NCBI RefSeq assembly: GCF_000744815.1
Contig: NZ_JQMQ01000005.1
Span: 5,537,801-5,601,800 of the forward strand
Source of the DNA: Phaeacidiphilus oryzae TH49
GTDB taxonomy: Bacteria > Actinomycetota > Actinomycetes > Streptomycetales > Streptomycetaceae
Reading direction: 5' to 3'
DNA: 64,000 nt
The notes under the pieces are model-generated. The model saw only the letters and a program-made list of their open reading frames with translations. It was not told where the DNA came from and searched no databases. The translations under genes and the position numbers were made by a program. Shown one piece after another: positions 25,477 to 33,042 of the stretch (its first letter is position 1; each line of letters starts with the position of its first letter).

Positions 25477-26876
25477 ATGAGCACCACCGCCGGAGCACAC
25501 CGGGCCACCGGTCCGGACGGCCGTGGCGCGGCCCGGGGCCGGCCGGCGCCGCCCCCGGCGCCCCGCTGCGGCTCTCGCCCGTGGCGGCGCGGACCGCGAT
25601 CGCGCTCGGCGCCCTCGGCGTCCTGCTGATGTGGTGGTCCGACACCAGCGCCGTGGTCTCCACCGGCGCCTGGGTCACCGACGCCGGCCGGCTGCTCGGA
25701 CTCCTCGGCGGGTACGGGATGGCGGTGCTGCTCCTGCTGATGGCCCGGATCCCGGCGGTGGACCGCGGCGTCGGGACGGACCGGCTGGCCCGCTGGCACT
25801 CCTTCGGGGGCCGCTACGCCATCGGCCTGGTCGTCGGCCACATCGTCCTGATCACCTGGGGCTATGCGATAACCGCCCACAAGGGCCTGCTGAACGAGGG
25901 CGTGGAGCTGGTCTTCCACTACCCTGACCTGCTGATCGGCACCATCGGCGTGCTGCTGGTCTTCCTGGTGGGCCTGGTCTCCGCGGGCGCGGTCCGCCGC
26001 CGGGTCCGCTACGAGACCTGGTACTACCTCCACTTCCTCACCTACCTGGCGATCTACCTGACGTTCTGGCACCAGCTCGCCAACGGCGCCCAGTTCGTCC
26101 TGGACGGCAAGTTCCGGGCCGCCTGGTATCTGCTGTACGGCGGCAGCGGCGCGCTGCTGGTCTGGTTCCGCTGGCTGGTGCCGTGCCGGCGGGCCCTCCG
26201 GCACCGCCTCCAGGTCGCCGAGGTCCGCCGGGAGGCCCCCGGCGTCGTCTCCATCCTGCTGACCGGCCGCCACCTCTCCGAGCTGGCCCGGATCACCGAG
26301 CCCGGCCAGTTCTTCCGCTGGCGCTTCCTCGCCCCCGGCCTGGTCTGGGCGGCCAACCCGTACTCGCTCTCCGCGCCCGCGGACTCGCGCTTCCTGCGGA
26401 TCACCGTGAAGAAGCTCGGCGGCCACAGCGCGGCGCTGGCCCGGCTGAAGCCGGGCACCCGGGTCTTCGCCGAGGGCCCGTACGGCGGCCTGACGGCGGC
26501 CCGCCGGAGGCAGTCCAAGGTGCTCCTCATCGCGGGCGGGGTGGGCATCACGCCGCTCCGGGCGCTCTTCGAGACCCTGCCGGCCCGGCCCGGCGACCTC
26601 ACCCTCCTCTACCGGGCGAGCCGCGCCCGCGACCTCGTCTTCCGCGAGGAGCTGGAGGCCATCGCCCGCGACCGCGGCGCCCGGGTGCACTACCTCCTCG
26701 GCAGCCGCGACAAGGACCCGCTGGACGCGCGCGCCCTGATGGCGGCCGTTCCGGACATCCGCGAGCACGACGTCTACCTGTGCGGTCCCCCCGGGATGAC
26801 GGAGCGCGCCCACGAGGCGCTGACCACGGCCGGCGTGCCGAAGCGCAGCATCCACCACGAGTCCTTCGCCTTCTGA
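25477..26876 (+). CDS. Ferric-reductase-like transmembrane flavocytochrome, suspected N-terminal frameshift
   Basis: The body (from about 25560) has six membrane helices with heme-type histidines (HSFGGRYAIGLVVGH, HFLTYLAIYLTFWH), then an FAD domain (NPYSLSAP) and an NAD(P) domain (LIAGGVGITPLRALFE, YLCGPPGM). It should move electrons from NAD(P)H across the membrane. ATG 25477 has an ideal AGAGGAGAAG site and a plausible start (MSTTAGAHR), but its frame stops at 25629. The body lies in another frame, whose nearest start is an unsupported GTG at 25581. A one-base loss around 25535-25565 would join them. Confidence 0.82.
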
Positions 26877-26909
26877 GCACCTTCTGAGCCGTCCCAGCTG
26901 GAGAACCCC

Positions 26910-27368
26910 ATGAGCGTCCGCCGGACCGTCCTCGCCGGTGGCGGCACCGCCGCCGTAGTCGCCCTCCTCCTCGCGGCCAAGCCGCACCACATCGCCGCCC
27001 CGACCGCCGCGGCGCAGCCGCCCGCGGCCACCGCGGGGGCCACCCCCGGGGCCGGCTCGTCCTCGTCCTCCTCGTCGTCGTCCTCGACGTCTCCCCGGGT
27101 GGTGGACGGCGACATCGAGCAGACGCCCTTCGGGCCGTTCCAGGTCGCCGTCCACCTCACCGGCAAGAAGATCACCGCGGTGGACGTCCTCCAGGAGCCC
27201 ACCGACCGCCCCCGCGACCAGGAGATCAACTCCTACGCCGTCCCCGTCCTCAACCAGGAGGCCCTCTCCGCCCAGGGCGCGAAGATAGACGCCGTCTCGG
27301 GCGCGACCTACACCAGCGAGGGCTACATCACCTCCCTCCAGAGCGCCCTGGACCGCGCAGGCCTCTAG
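26910..27368 (+). CDS. FMN-binding (flavinylated) secreted/lipid-side protein
   Basis: 152 residues: a short basic/hydrophobic N-terminus (1-24) as membrane anchor or signal, a Thr/Pro/Ser linker with ten consecutive Ser (50-59), and an FMN_bind domain ending DAVSGATYTSEGY. The SGAT motif (130-133) is the ApbE target where FMN is attached covalently to Thr133. It follows the ferric reductase by 33 nt, so it probably accepts its electrons at the outer membrane face. No apbE gene is adjacent, unlike many such clusters. Confidence 0.85.
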   Translation: MSVRRTVLAGGGTAAVVALLLAAKPHHIAAPTAAAQPPAATAGATPGAGSSSSSSSSSSTSPRVVDGDIEQTPFGPFQVAVHLTGKKITAVDVLQEPTDRPRDQEINSYAVPVLNQEALSAQGAKIDAVSGATYTSEGYITSLQSALDRAGL

Positions 27369-27398
27369 CCCCGAACGCGGCGACGAGGTCGCAGTTGA

Positions 27399-27490
27399 GG
27401 GGCGCGGGGAACCGCGCGGCCAGCGCACTACGGCGCCGCACTCGGCAACGGCCCCCGGGTCGCAACCCGTACTCCGTTGCCGGCTGCGGC
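27399..27490. repeat. Intergenic composite hairpin element, copy E (right arm missing)
   Basis: Left outer arm GGGGCGCGGGGAACCGCGCG at 27399, GGCGCCGCACTC, inner stem GGCAACGG (27444-27451)/CCGTTGCC (27474-27481) enclosing CGGGTCGCAACCCG. The complementary outer arm is absent. It lies between convergent genes. Confidence 0.85.
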
Positions 27491-27505
27491 AGCCTGCCTC
27501 GGGGG

Positions 27506-29539
27506 TCAGCCCCCGACGCGCGGCGCCCCCGCCCCCGCGCGGGCATGCGCCAGCGCCGCGGCGACGATCTCCACGCCCTGGGTGGTCAGGACCGACTCCG
27601 GGTGGAACTGGAGGGTCGCGAAGCCAGGGCCGCGCAGTCCGTGGACCTCGCCGGTCTCCGGATCGCGCGCGACCTCGACGCCCTGCCCGCGCAGCCGCTC
27701 CGCCGCCGCCTCGTCGCAGACCGCGGCGAAGGTGTTGTAGAAGCCGACCGTCCGCCGCTCGCCGAACAGGTCGACGGTCTCCTGGGCACCCTGGAACGGC
27801 ACCGCCTTGCGCCGCACCGGCAGCCCCAGCTCGGCGCAGACCAGCTGGTGGCTGAGGCAGACCGCGAGGACGTCCGTCCGCCCCGCCGCCCGCAGCCGGC
27901 CGACGATCCGCCGCATCACCCGCATCCGCGGGTCCTCGGCGTCCGCCGGGTCGCCCGGGCCCGGGCCGAGCACCAGCGTCCCCTGATGCTCCGTCACCTT
28001 CCGCTCCAGCTCCGGGTCGGAGCAGGGGAGGACGGTGACCCGGTTGCCGAGCGAGCGCAGCAGGTGGGCCAGCATGGTGGTGAAGGTGTCCTCGCAGTCG
28101 ACCACCAGCGCGTGCGGGGCGTCGGCCGGCAGCCGCGACTCCGGGCGGAGCTCCGTCTGCATCCGCAGCCAGAACGGCGCCAGGTCGGCCCGGCGGGCGT
28201 CCAGGGCGGACTGCACGCGGTGGTCGTCCGCGAGCCGGGGCCGGCCGTCCGCGGCGGGGGCGGTGCCGCCCGCCGCCGCGCCGCCCGCCGCCGCGCCGTC
28301 CCTCGTGCCGTCCGTCGTGGTCGTCGCGCCGAGCGCCCGCAGCACCCCCGCGGCCTTCGCGTGGGTCTCGGCCACCTCGGAGCGCGGGTCGGACTTGCGC
28401 ACCAGGGTCGCGCCGACCCCCACCCGGAGCCGGCCGGAGGCCGCGTCGATGTCCGCGGTGCGGATCAGGATGGGGGAGTCGAGGGTCTGCTCGCCCCCGG
28501 CCGTGCGGCCGATCAGCGCCAGTGCGCCCGCGTAGTAGCCGCGGCCGTCCGGCTCGTGCCGGTTGATCACCCGGGTCGCGTTCTGCAGCGGGCTGCCGGT
28601 GACGGTGGCCGCGAACATCGTCTGCCGCAGCACCTCCCGGACGTCCAGCGAGGTGCGGCCGCGCAGCTCGTACTCGGTGTGGGCGAGGCGGGACATCTCC
28701 TTGAGCCGCGGCCCCAGCACCTGGCCGCCCAGGTCGCCGACCGCGCACATCATCTTCAGCTCCTCGTCCACCACCATGGACAGCTCCTCGCGTTCCTTGG
28801 GGTCGGAGAGGAAGGCGAGGAGGGAGCCGAGGTCCGGCCCGGCGGCCGGGTAGCGGTAGGTCCCCGAGATCGGGTTCATCACCACGGTCCCAGCGGTCTG
28901 CCGGACGTGCACCTCCGGGCTGGCCCCGACCAGCACCCGGTCGCCGGTGTGGACGAGGAAGGTCCAGTAGGCGCCCCGCTCCTGCCGGAGCAGCCGGCCG
29001 AAGAGCAGCAGCGCGAGCTCGGCGGAGTGCTCGGCGAACTCCGGCAGGACGCCGGTGAAGTCCCGTCGGATCACGAAGTTGGCGCCCTCGCCGCGCCCGA
29101 TCTCCTCGGACAGCACCCGCTCCACGATCGCCGCATAGGCGTCGTCGTCGGTCCTGAAGCCGGCCCCGCGCAGCTCCACCGGGCGCTCCGGGGCCACCTC
29201 GGCCAGCGCCCCCAGCGCCTCGCCCACCGGCAGCGCGTACGACTCCTCGACCCGCAGCGCGCGCAGCGGGGTGCCGTCGTGGCGGGCCGGGAAGCCGCGC
29301 TCGCGGATCTGCCGGTAGGGGACGAGGGCGAGGAGGTCGTGCTCGGGCCGCCCGCTGCCGCCCTCCTCCGAGACCGGCAGCTCGGCGAGGGTCTGGTAGG
29401 TCCCGACCGGGCCGAGCAGCACCTCGACGGTCTCCGGCGCGAGCCGCGGGGTGCGGCGGTGCAGCAGAGCGAAGGGGCCGGCCTCGCCGGAGGCGAGTCG
29501 GCGGAGGAGTGAGCCGGCGTCGGACGCGGATGCGGGCAT
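27506..29539 (-). CDS. Fused anthranilate synthase (chorismate-binding + glutamine amidotransferase), PhzE-like
   Basis: 677 residues. Residues about 1-430 are a chorismate-binding TrpE-like domain (PISGTYRY, FAATVTGSPLQNATRVI, GYYAGALALIG, RTADID). A Gly/Ala/Thr linker joins it to a class I amidotransferase (about 480-670) with nucleophile Cys in AVCLSHQL and His/Glu in FHPES. It makes anthranilate, or 2-amino-2-desoxyisochorismate if truly PhzE-like, from chorismate and glutamine. ATG 29539 follows GAGAGGA. A Trp-rich leader ORF and terminator upstream indicate attenuation by tryptophan supply, supporting a Trp-related role. It is divergent from DAHP synthase. Confidence 0.9.
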   Translation of the reverse strand: MPASASDAGSLLRRLASGEAGPFALLHRRTPRLAPETVEVLLGPVGTYQTLAELPVSEEGGSGRPEHDLLALVPYRQIRERGFPARHDGTPLRALRVEESYALPVGEALGALAEVAPERPVELRGAGFRTDDDAYAAIVERVLSEEIGRGEGANFVIRRDFTGVLPEFAEHSAELALLLFGRLLRQERGAYWTFLVHTGDRVLVGASPEVHVRQTAGTVVMNPISGTYRYPAAGPDLGSLLAFLSDPKEREELSMVVDEELKMMCAVGDLGGQVLGPRLKEMSRLAHTEYELRGRTSLDVREVLRQTMFAATVTGSPLQNATRVINRHEPDGRGYYAGALALIGRTAGGEQTLDSPILIRTADIDAASGRLRVGVGATLVRKSDPRSEVAETHAKAAGVLRALGATTTTDGTRDGAAAGGAAAGGTAPAADGRPRLADDHRVQSALDARRADLAPFWLRMQTELRPESRLPADAPHALVVDCEDTFTTMLAHLLRSLGNRVTVLPCSDPELERKVTEHQGTLVLGPGPGDPADAEDPRMRVMRRIVGRLRAAGRTDVLAVCLSHQLVCAELGLPVRRKAVPFQGAQETVDLFGERRTVGFYNTFAAVCDEAAAERLRGQGVEVARDPETGEVHGLRGPGFATLQFHPESVLTTQGVEIVAAALAHARAGAGAPRVGG

Positions 29540-29602
29540 GTCGGGGGGTCCTCTCGAAGTCCTGGGACTGGGGGATCGGGGAGGACGCCCGGTGAAACCG
29601 CG

Positions 29603-29626
29603 ACGGCCGCCCCGTGGGGCGGCCGT
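29603..29626 (-). terminator. Attenuator terminator hairpin of anthranilate synthase leader
   Basis: Arms ACGGCCGCCCC (29603-29613) and GGGGCGGCCGT (29616-29626) form a perfect 11-bp stem between the leader ORF and the structural gene, followed on the minus strand by CGCGGTTTC (weak U run). Its first transcribed arm contains GGCCGCC, complementary to GGCGGCC inside the leader ORF just after the Trp codons, giving a competing antiterminator. Confidence 0.85.
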
Positions 29627-29636
29627 GGTGTCGTCG

Positions 29637-29708
29637 TTAGGAACGCACGAGGAGTGGGCCGCCTCGGGAAGCGGGCCACCACCAGGAGAAGGTGCGGAGT
29701 GCGTTCAC
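29637..29708 (-). CDS. trpL: trp leader peptide with three consecutive Trp codons
   Basis: A 23-residue ORF from GTG 29708 to TAA at 29637. Residues 9-11 are TGG TGG TGG (Trp-Trp-Trp), preceded by TFS and followed by PASRGG. Scarce charged tRNA-Trp would stall the ribosome there and favour the antiterminator; abundant tryptophan would allow the downstream hairpin to end transcription. A TAGAGT box 7 nt before GTG suggests a leaderless start. The arrangement is the classic ribosome-mediated trp attenuator known from other Streptomyces trp genes. Confidence 0.88.
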   Translation of the reverse strand: MNALRTFSWWWPASRGGPLLVRS

Positions 29709-29715
29709 GGCCCCG

Positions 29716-29721
29716 ACTCTA
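29716..29721 (-). promoter_or_regulatory. -10 box of trpL/anthranilate synthase transcript
   Basis: TAGAGT on the minus strand, 7 nt before GTG 29708, placing transcription start at or next to the leader start codon. No convincing -35. Confidence 0.55.
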
Positions 29722-29801
29722 GCGGATCGGGGGCCCGTGCCGCGGTGTGTGCTTCGAATCTCACCCTTCGGGCGCGGCCGAGATCGCCGGTCGCCCTGCC
29801 T

Positions 29802-29807
29802 TAACCT
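29802..29807 (+). promoter_or_regulatory. -10 box of leaderless DAHP synthase mRNA
   Basis: TAACCT followed by 7 nt and GTG 29815, with no ribosome site between: leaderless pattern. The 106-nt spacer to the trpL start holds both divergent promoters. Confidence 0.6.
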
Positions 29808-29814
29808 TGTCCCC

Positions 29815-31152
29815 GTGACCGTGAACGACGTATTCCCCTGGCGAACCCTTCCGGCGGTGCAGCAGCCCGAGTACCCGGACCAGGACGCACTGCACGGCGT
29901 CCTGACCGAACTCGCGTCGTATCCGCCGCTGGTCTTCGCCGGCGAGTGCGATCAACTGCGGGACCGGCTGGCGGCCGTGGCGCGCGGCGAGGCCTTCGTC
30001 CTCCAGGGCGGCGACTGCGCGGAGGCCTTCGACGGCGTCTCCGCCGAGCACATCCGCAACAAGCTCAAGACCCTGCTGCAGATGGCGGTCGTCCTCACCT
30101 ACGCGGCCAAGGTGCCGGTGGTGAAGATCGGCCGGATCGCCGGCCAGTACTCCAAGCCGCGCTCCAAGAACGTGGAGACCCGGGACGGCGTGACGCTCCC
30201 GGTCTACCGCGGCGACTCGGTGAACGGCTTCGAGTTCACCGAGGAGTCCCGGGTCCCGGACCCGGAGCGGCTGAAGCGGATGTACCACGCCTCCGCCTCC
30301 ACGCTGAACCTGGTCCGCGCGTTCACCACCGGCGGCTACGCCGACCTGCGGCAGGTGCACGCCTGGAACCAGGACTTCGTCCGCAACTCCCCGGCCGGGC
30401 AGCGCTACGAGCGGCTGGCCAAGGAGATCGACAACGCCCTGGCCTTCATGAACGCCTGCGGGGTCGACCCGGAGGAGTTCCGCACCGTCGAGTTCTACTC
30501 CTCGCACGAGGCGCTGCTGCTGGACTACGAGACGGCGCTGACCCGCACCGACTCGCGGACCGGCAAGCTCTACGACGTCTCGGGGCACATGGTCTGGATC
30601 GGCGAGCGCACCCGCCAACTCGACCACGCCCACGTGGAGTTCGCCCGGAACATCCGCAACCCGATCGGCGTCAAGCTCGGCCCGACGACCTCCGCGGACG
30701 ACGCGCTGACCCTGATCGACAAGCTGGACCCGGAGCGCGAGCCGGGCCGCCTGACCTTCATCACCCGCATGGGGGCCGGCCGGATCCGGGACGTCCTCCC
30801 GGGCCTGGTGGAGAAGGTCACCGCGACCGGGGCGCAGGTCGCCTGGATCTGCGACCCGATGCACGGCAACACGTTCGAGGCGACCAGCGGGCACAAGACC
30901 CGCCGCTTCGACGACGTCCTCGACGAGGTCAAGGGCTTCTTCGAGGTCCACCGGGCGCTGGGCACCCACCCGGGCGGCGTCCACATGGAGCTGACCGGCG
31001 ACGACGTCACCGAGTGCATCGGCGGCGGCGACGAGGTCTTCGTCGACGACCTCCACCAGCGCTACGAGACCGCCTGCGACCCGCGCCTCAACCGCAGCCA
31101 GTCCCTGGACCTGGCGTTCCTGGTCGCGGAGATGTACCGCAGCCAGAGCTGA
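29815..31152 (+). CDS. aroH: Class II 3-deoxy-7-phosphoheptulonate (DAHP) synthase
   Basis: 445 residues. Plant-type (class II) DAHP synthase motifs: LQGGDCAEAF (metal Cys), KIGRIAGQYSKPRS, GERTRQLDHAHVEFARNIRNPIGVKLGPT, and WICDPMHGN. It condenses PEP and erythrose 4-phosphate, the first step of aromatic synthesis. GTG 29815 is used by the leaderless promoter (second GTG at 29821). It sits divergent from the Trp-attenuated anthranilate synthase, so first and branch steps share one control region. A strong terminator follows. Confidence 0.95.
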   Translation: MTVNDVFPWRTLPAVQQPEYPDQDALHGVLTELASYPPLVFAGECDQLRDRLAAVARGEAFVLQGGDCAEAFDGVSAEHIRNKLKTLLQMAVVLTYAAKVPVVKIGRIAGQYSKPRSKNVETRDGVTLPVYRGDSVNGFEFTEESRVPDPERLKRMYHASASTLNLVRAFTTGGYADLRQVHAWNQDFVRNSPAGQRYERLAKEIDNALAFMNACGVDPEEFRTVEFYSSHEALLLDYETALTRTDSRTGKLYDVSGHMVWIGERTRQLDHAHVEFARNIRNPIGVKLGPTTSADDALTLIDKLDPEREPGRLTFITRMGAGRIRDVLPGLVEKVTATGAQVAWICDPMHGNTFEATSGHKTRRFDDVLDEVKGFFEVHRALGTHPGGVHMELTGDDVTECIGGGDEVFVDDLHQRYETACDPRLNRSQSLDLAFLVAEMYRSQS

Positions 31153-31166
31153 CCGGTTGTGACGAA

Positions 31167-31198
31167 GGACTCCCCGGCGGACGGCCGGGGAGTCCTTT
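31167..31198 (+). terminator. Rho-independent terminator of DAHP synthase
   Basis: GGACTCCCCGG (31167-31177) pairs perfectly with CCGGGGAGTCC (31185-31195) over a 7-nt loop, followed by TTT. Confidence 0.85.
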
Positions 31199-31218
31199 CG
31201 CGCTCCCGCGACGGTGGG

Positions 31219-31237
31219 TAAGGTAAGCCTTAGCTCA
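31219..31237. promoter_or_regulatory. Iron box (DmdR/IdeR/DtxR operator) of bfd
   Basis: TAAGGTAAGCCTTAGCTCA matches about 13 of 19 positions of the DtxR-family consensus TTAGGTTAGGCTAACCTAA and ends 29 nt before the bfd start, so iron-replete cells should repress bfd. Confidence 0.75.
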
Positions 31238-31266
31238 CCTGCCACCGTCCTCGGGAGATCCGCACG

Positions 31267-31509
31267 ATGTACGTCTGCATGTGCCACGCGGTGACCGAGG
31301 AGCGCGTCAGGGAGGAGATCGGCGCCGGGGCCTGCAGCCCCCGCCAGATCGCCAAGGGCTGCGGCGCCGGCACCGACTGCGGCTCCTGCGTCCAGCGGAT
31401 CCAGGTCCTCCTCGGCGCCGAGGGCGCCCGCCCCTGCCCCACGGCGAGGCTCGCCACCCGCCTGGGCCTGGCCCCCACCCCACCGGACCCGGACGCCGAA
31501 GCAGCCTGA
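31267..31509 (+). CDS. bfd: Bacterioferritin-associated ferredoxin (Bfd-like, [2Fe-2S])
   Basis: 80 residues. The BFD fold has Cys4-x-Cys6 (YVCMCHAVTE) and a CGAGTDCGSC pair supplying the other cluster ligands. It reduces ferric iron in bacterioferritin to release it. Control by an iron box is expected. The ferritin gene bfr is the next gene but convergent, separated by a hairpin element, so storage and release proteins are transcribed from opposite sides. GGGAG lies about 9 nt before ATG. Confidence 0.93.
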   Translation: MYVCMCHAVTEERVREEIGAGACSPRQIAKGCGAGTDCGSCVQRIQVLLGAEGARPCPTARLATRLGLAPTPPDPDAEAA

Positions 31510-31536
31510 GGCGCGCCCAGCCCCCGCGTCCCGGGC

Positions 31537-31660
31537 GCAGCGCCGTAGGCGCAAGCAAGGGGCGCGGGGAACTGCGCGGCCGGCCGACCATGGCGCCGCA
31601 CCCGGCGACGGCGGCCGGGTAGCGACCCGATCTCCGTTGCCGACGGCGGCAGGCTGCAGC
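31537..31660. repeat. Intergenic composite hairpin element, copy F
   Basis: The small hairpin GCGCCGTAGGCGC (about 31540), outer left arm GGGGCGCGGGGAACTGCGCG (31559-31578) and a degenerate inner core with CTCCGTTGCC. The right outer arm is missing. It lies between convergent bfd and bfr. Confidence 0.8.
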
Positions 31661-31683
31661 GCTCGCCGCGCTGCGTCCGGGGC

Positions 31684-32163
31684 TCAGCTGTCCGGTTGCT
31701 CGATCTGCTGCGCGAGGTACAGCGGCTCGCCCAGCTTCTCGATGAGCTCCAGCTGCGTGTCGAGGTAGTCGATGTGGTGCTCCTCGTCCTCCAGGATCGA
31801 CTCGAAGATGTTCGCCGAGGTGACGTCGCCCTTGGCGCGCATCACGGAGATCCCCCGGCGCAGCCGGTCGATCGCCTCGACCTCCACCTGCCGGTCGGCC
31901 TGGAACATCTCGGTCACCGTCTGCCCGACCCGCAGATGGAACAGCCGCTGGTAGTTCGGCAACCCCTCCAGGAAGATGATCCGGTCGGTCAGCACCTCGG
32001 CGTGCTTCATCTCGTCGATCGACTCGCGCCTGGTGACGGCGGCGAGCTTCAGCCAGCCGTAGTTCTCCTGCAGCTTGGCGTGGAGGAAGTACTGGTTGAT
32101 CGCCGTCAGTTCGCCCGTGAGCTGCTCGTTGAGGAACTCGATGATCTCGGGGTCGCCCTGCAT
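31684..32163 (-). CDS. bfr: Bacterioferritin
   Basis: 159 residues, normal Bfr length. Ferroxidase ligands are visible in GELTAINQYFLH (Glu), DEMKHAEVL (Glu, His; the Met is the heme ligand), EAIDRLR and EDEEHHIDYL. 24 subunits form a hollow shell that oxidises and stores iron. ATG 32163 begins MQGDPEIIEFLNEQL as in the family; GAAGGCAGG is about 8 nt upstream. No clear iron box precedes it. Confidence 0.95.
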   Translation of the reverse strand: MQGDPEIIEFLNEQLTGELTAINQYFLHAKLQENYGWLKLAAVTRRESIDEMKHAEVLTDRIIFLEGLPNYQRLFHLRVGQTVTEMFQADRQVEVEAIDRLRRGISVMRAKGDVTSANIFESILEDEEHHIDYLDTQLELIEKLGEPLYLAQQIEQPDS

Positions 32164-32325
32164 CGCCGGCCTGCCTTCGAAAGTCGCGGGGTCGTAACGA
32201 ACGCGGGCATCGTTCCACTCAGGCGTCCCGACTTCCAGTAAGTTCACACTCACCACGGTTTGTCCGTTTGCCCCCAGGCCGACCGCAGGTTCGGAGCACA
32301 GGCCGGTCTCTGACACCATGGAGTC

Positions 32326-32952
32326 ATGGGGCAGGAAGAGAACAAGCAGGCCAGCGGCGTGGACGGGCTTCCCCCTGGGCAGCACCCGCAGCGCGGGTGG
32401 CCGGTTCTCCACTACGGCCCGGTGCCGCGTTTCCGCCCCGAGGCGTGGGACTTCCAGGTCTTCGGCGCCACCGCTTCGGGTGAGAAGTACAGCTGGGACC
32501 ACGCCGGGTTCTCCGCGCTGCCGCGGGTGACCGTCCACGGCGACTTCCACTGCGTCACCCGCTTCACGATGGTCGGCAACGAGTGGGCCGGGGTGACCCC
32601 CGCCACGATCCTCGGACTCGCCCCGCCGGCGCCCTCCGTCACCCATGTGATGGTCTGGGCCGAGTACGGCTACAGCGCCAACCTGCGGATGGCCGACTTC
32701 ACCGCCCCGGACACGGTCCTCGCCACCCACCGCAACGGCGAGCAGCTCACCGTCGAGCACGGCTTCCCGCTGCGCCTGGTGGTCCCCCGGCTGTACGCCT
32801 GGAAGGGCCCCAAATGGGTGCGCGCCATCGAGTACATGACGGCGGACCGCCGGGGTTTCTGGGAGGAGCGCGGCTACCACAACCTGGCCGACCCCTGGAC
32901 CGAGCAGCGCTACACCTACCAGGAGTCCCCGGGCGACGGCCCGGAGCACTGA
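32326..32952 (+). CDS. Sulfite-oxidase-like molybdopterin oxidoreductase
   Basis: 208 residues of the short sulfite oxidase/MsrP (YedY)-like family. The Cys in DFHCVTRFTMVGNEWAGV is the expected Mo ligand; GYSANLRMADF, HGFPLRLVVPRLYAWKGPKWV and GFWEERGYH are family landmarks. It is soluble without a signal peptide, so likely cytoplasmic, unlike Tat-exported MsrP. The substrate is unknown. The start is weakly supported (GGAG only 2 nt from ATG). It is divergent from bfr. Confidence 0.88.
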   Translation: MGQEENKQASGVDGLPPGQHPQRGWPVLHYGPVPRFRPEAWDFQVFGATASGEKYSWDHAGFSALPRVTVHGDFHCVTRFTMVGNEWAGVTPATILGLAPPAPSVTHVMVWAEYGYSANLRMADFTAPDTVLATHRNGEQLTVEHGFPLRLVVPRLYAWKGPKWVRAIEYMTADRRGFWEERGYHNLADPWTEQRYTYQESPGDGPEH

Positions 32953-33042
32953 CCCCCGGCGGGCCTCAGGGGGACCCGGCCCCGAGCGGCTGTCGGGCAC
33001 CCGGCCCCGAATGGCTGTCGGGCACCACGCCCCGACGCCGGC

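Noticed and set aside
24969-28748. 1259-residue minus-strand ORF across the ferric reductase and FMN genes
   Set aside because: Out-of-phase shadow of the response regulator, reductase and anthranilate synthase genes; no domains.
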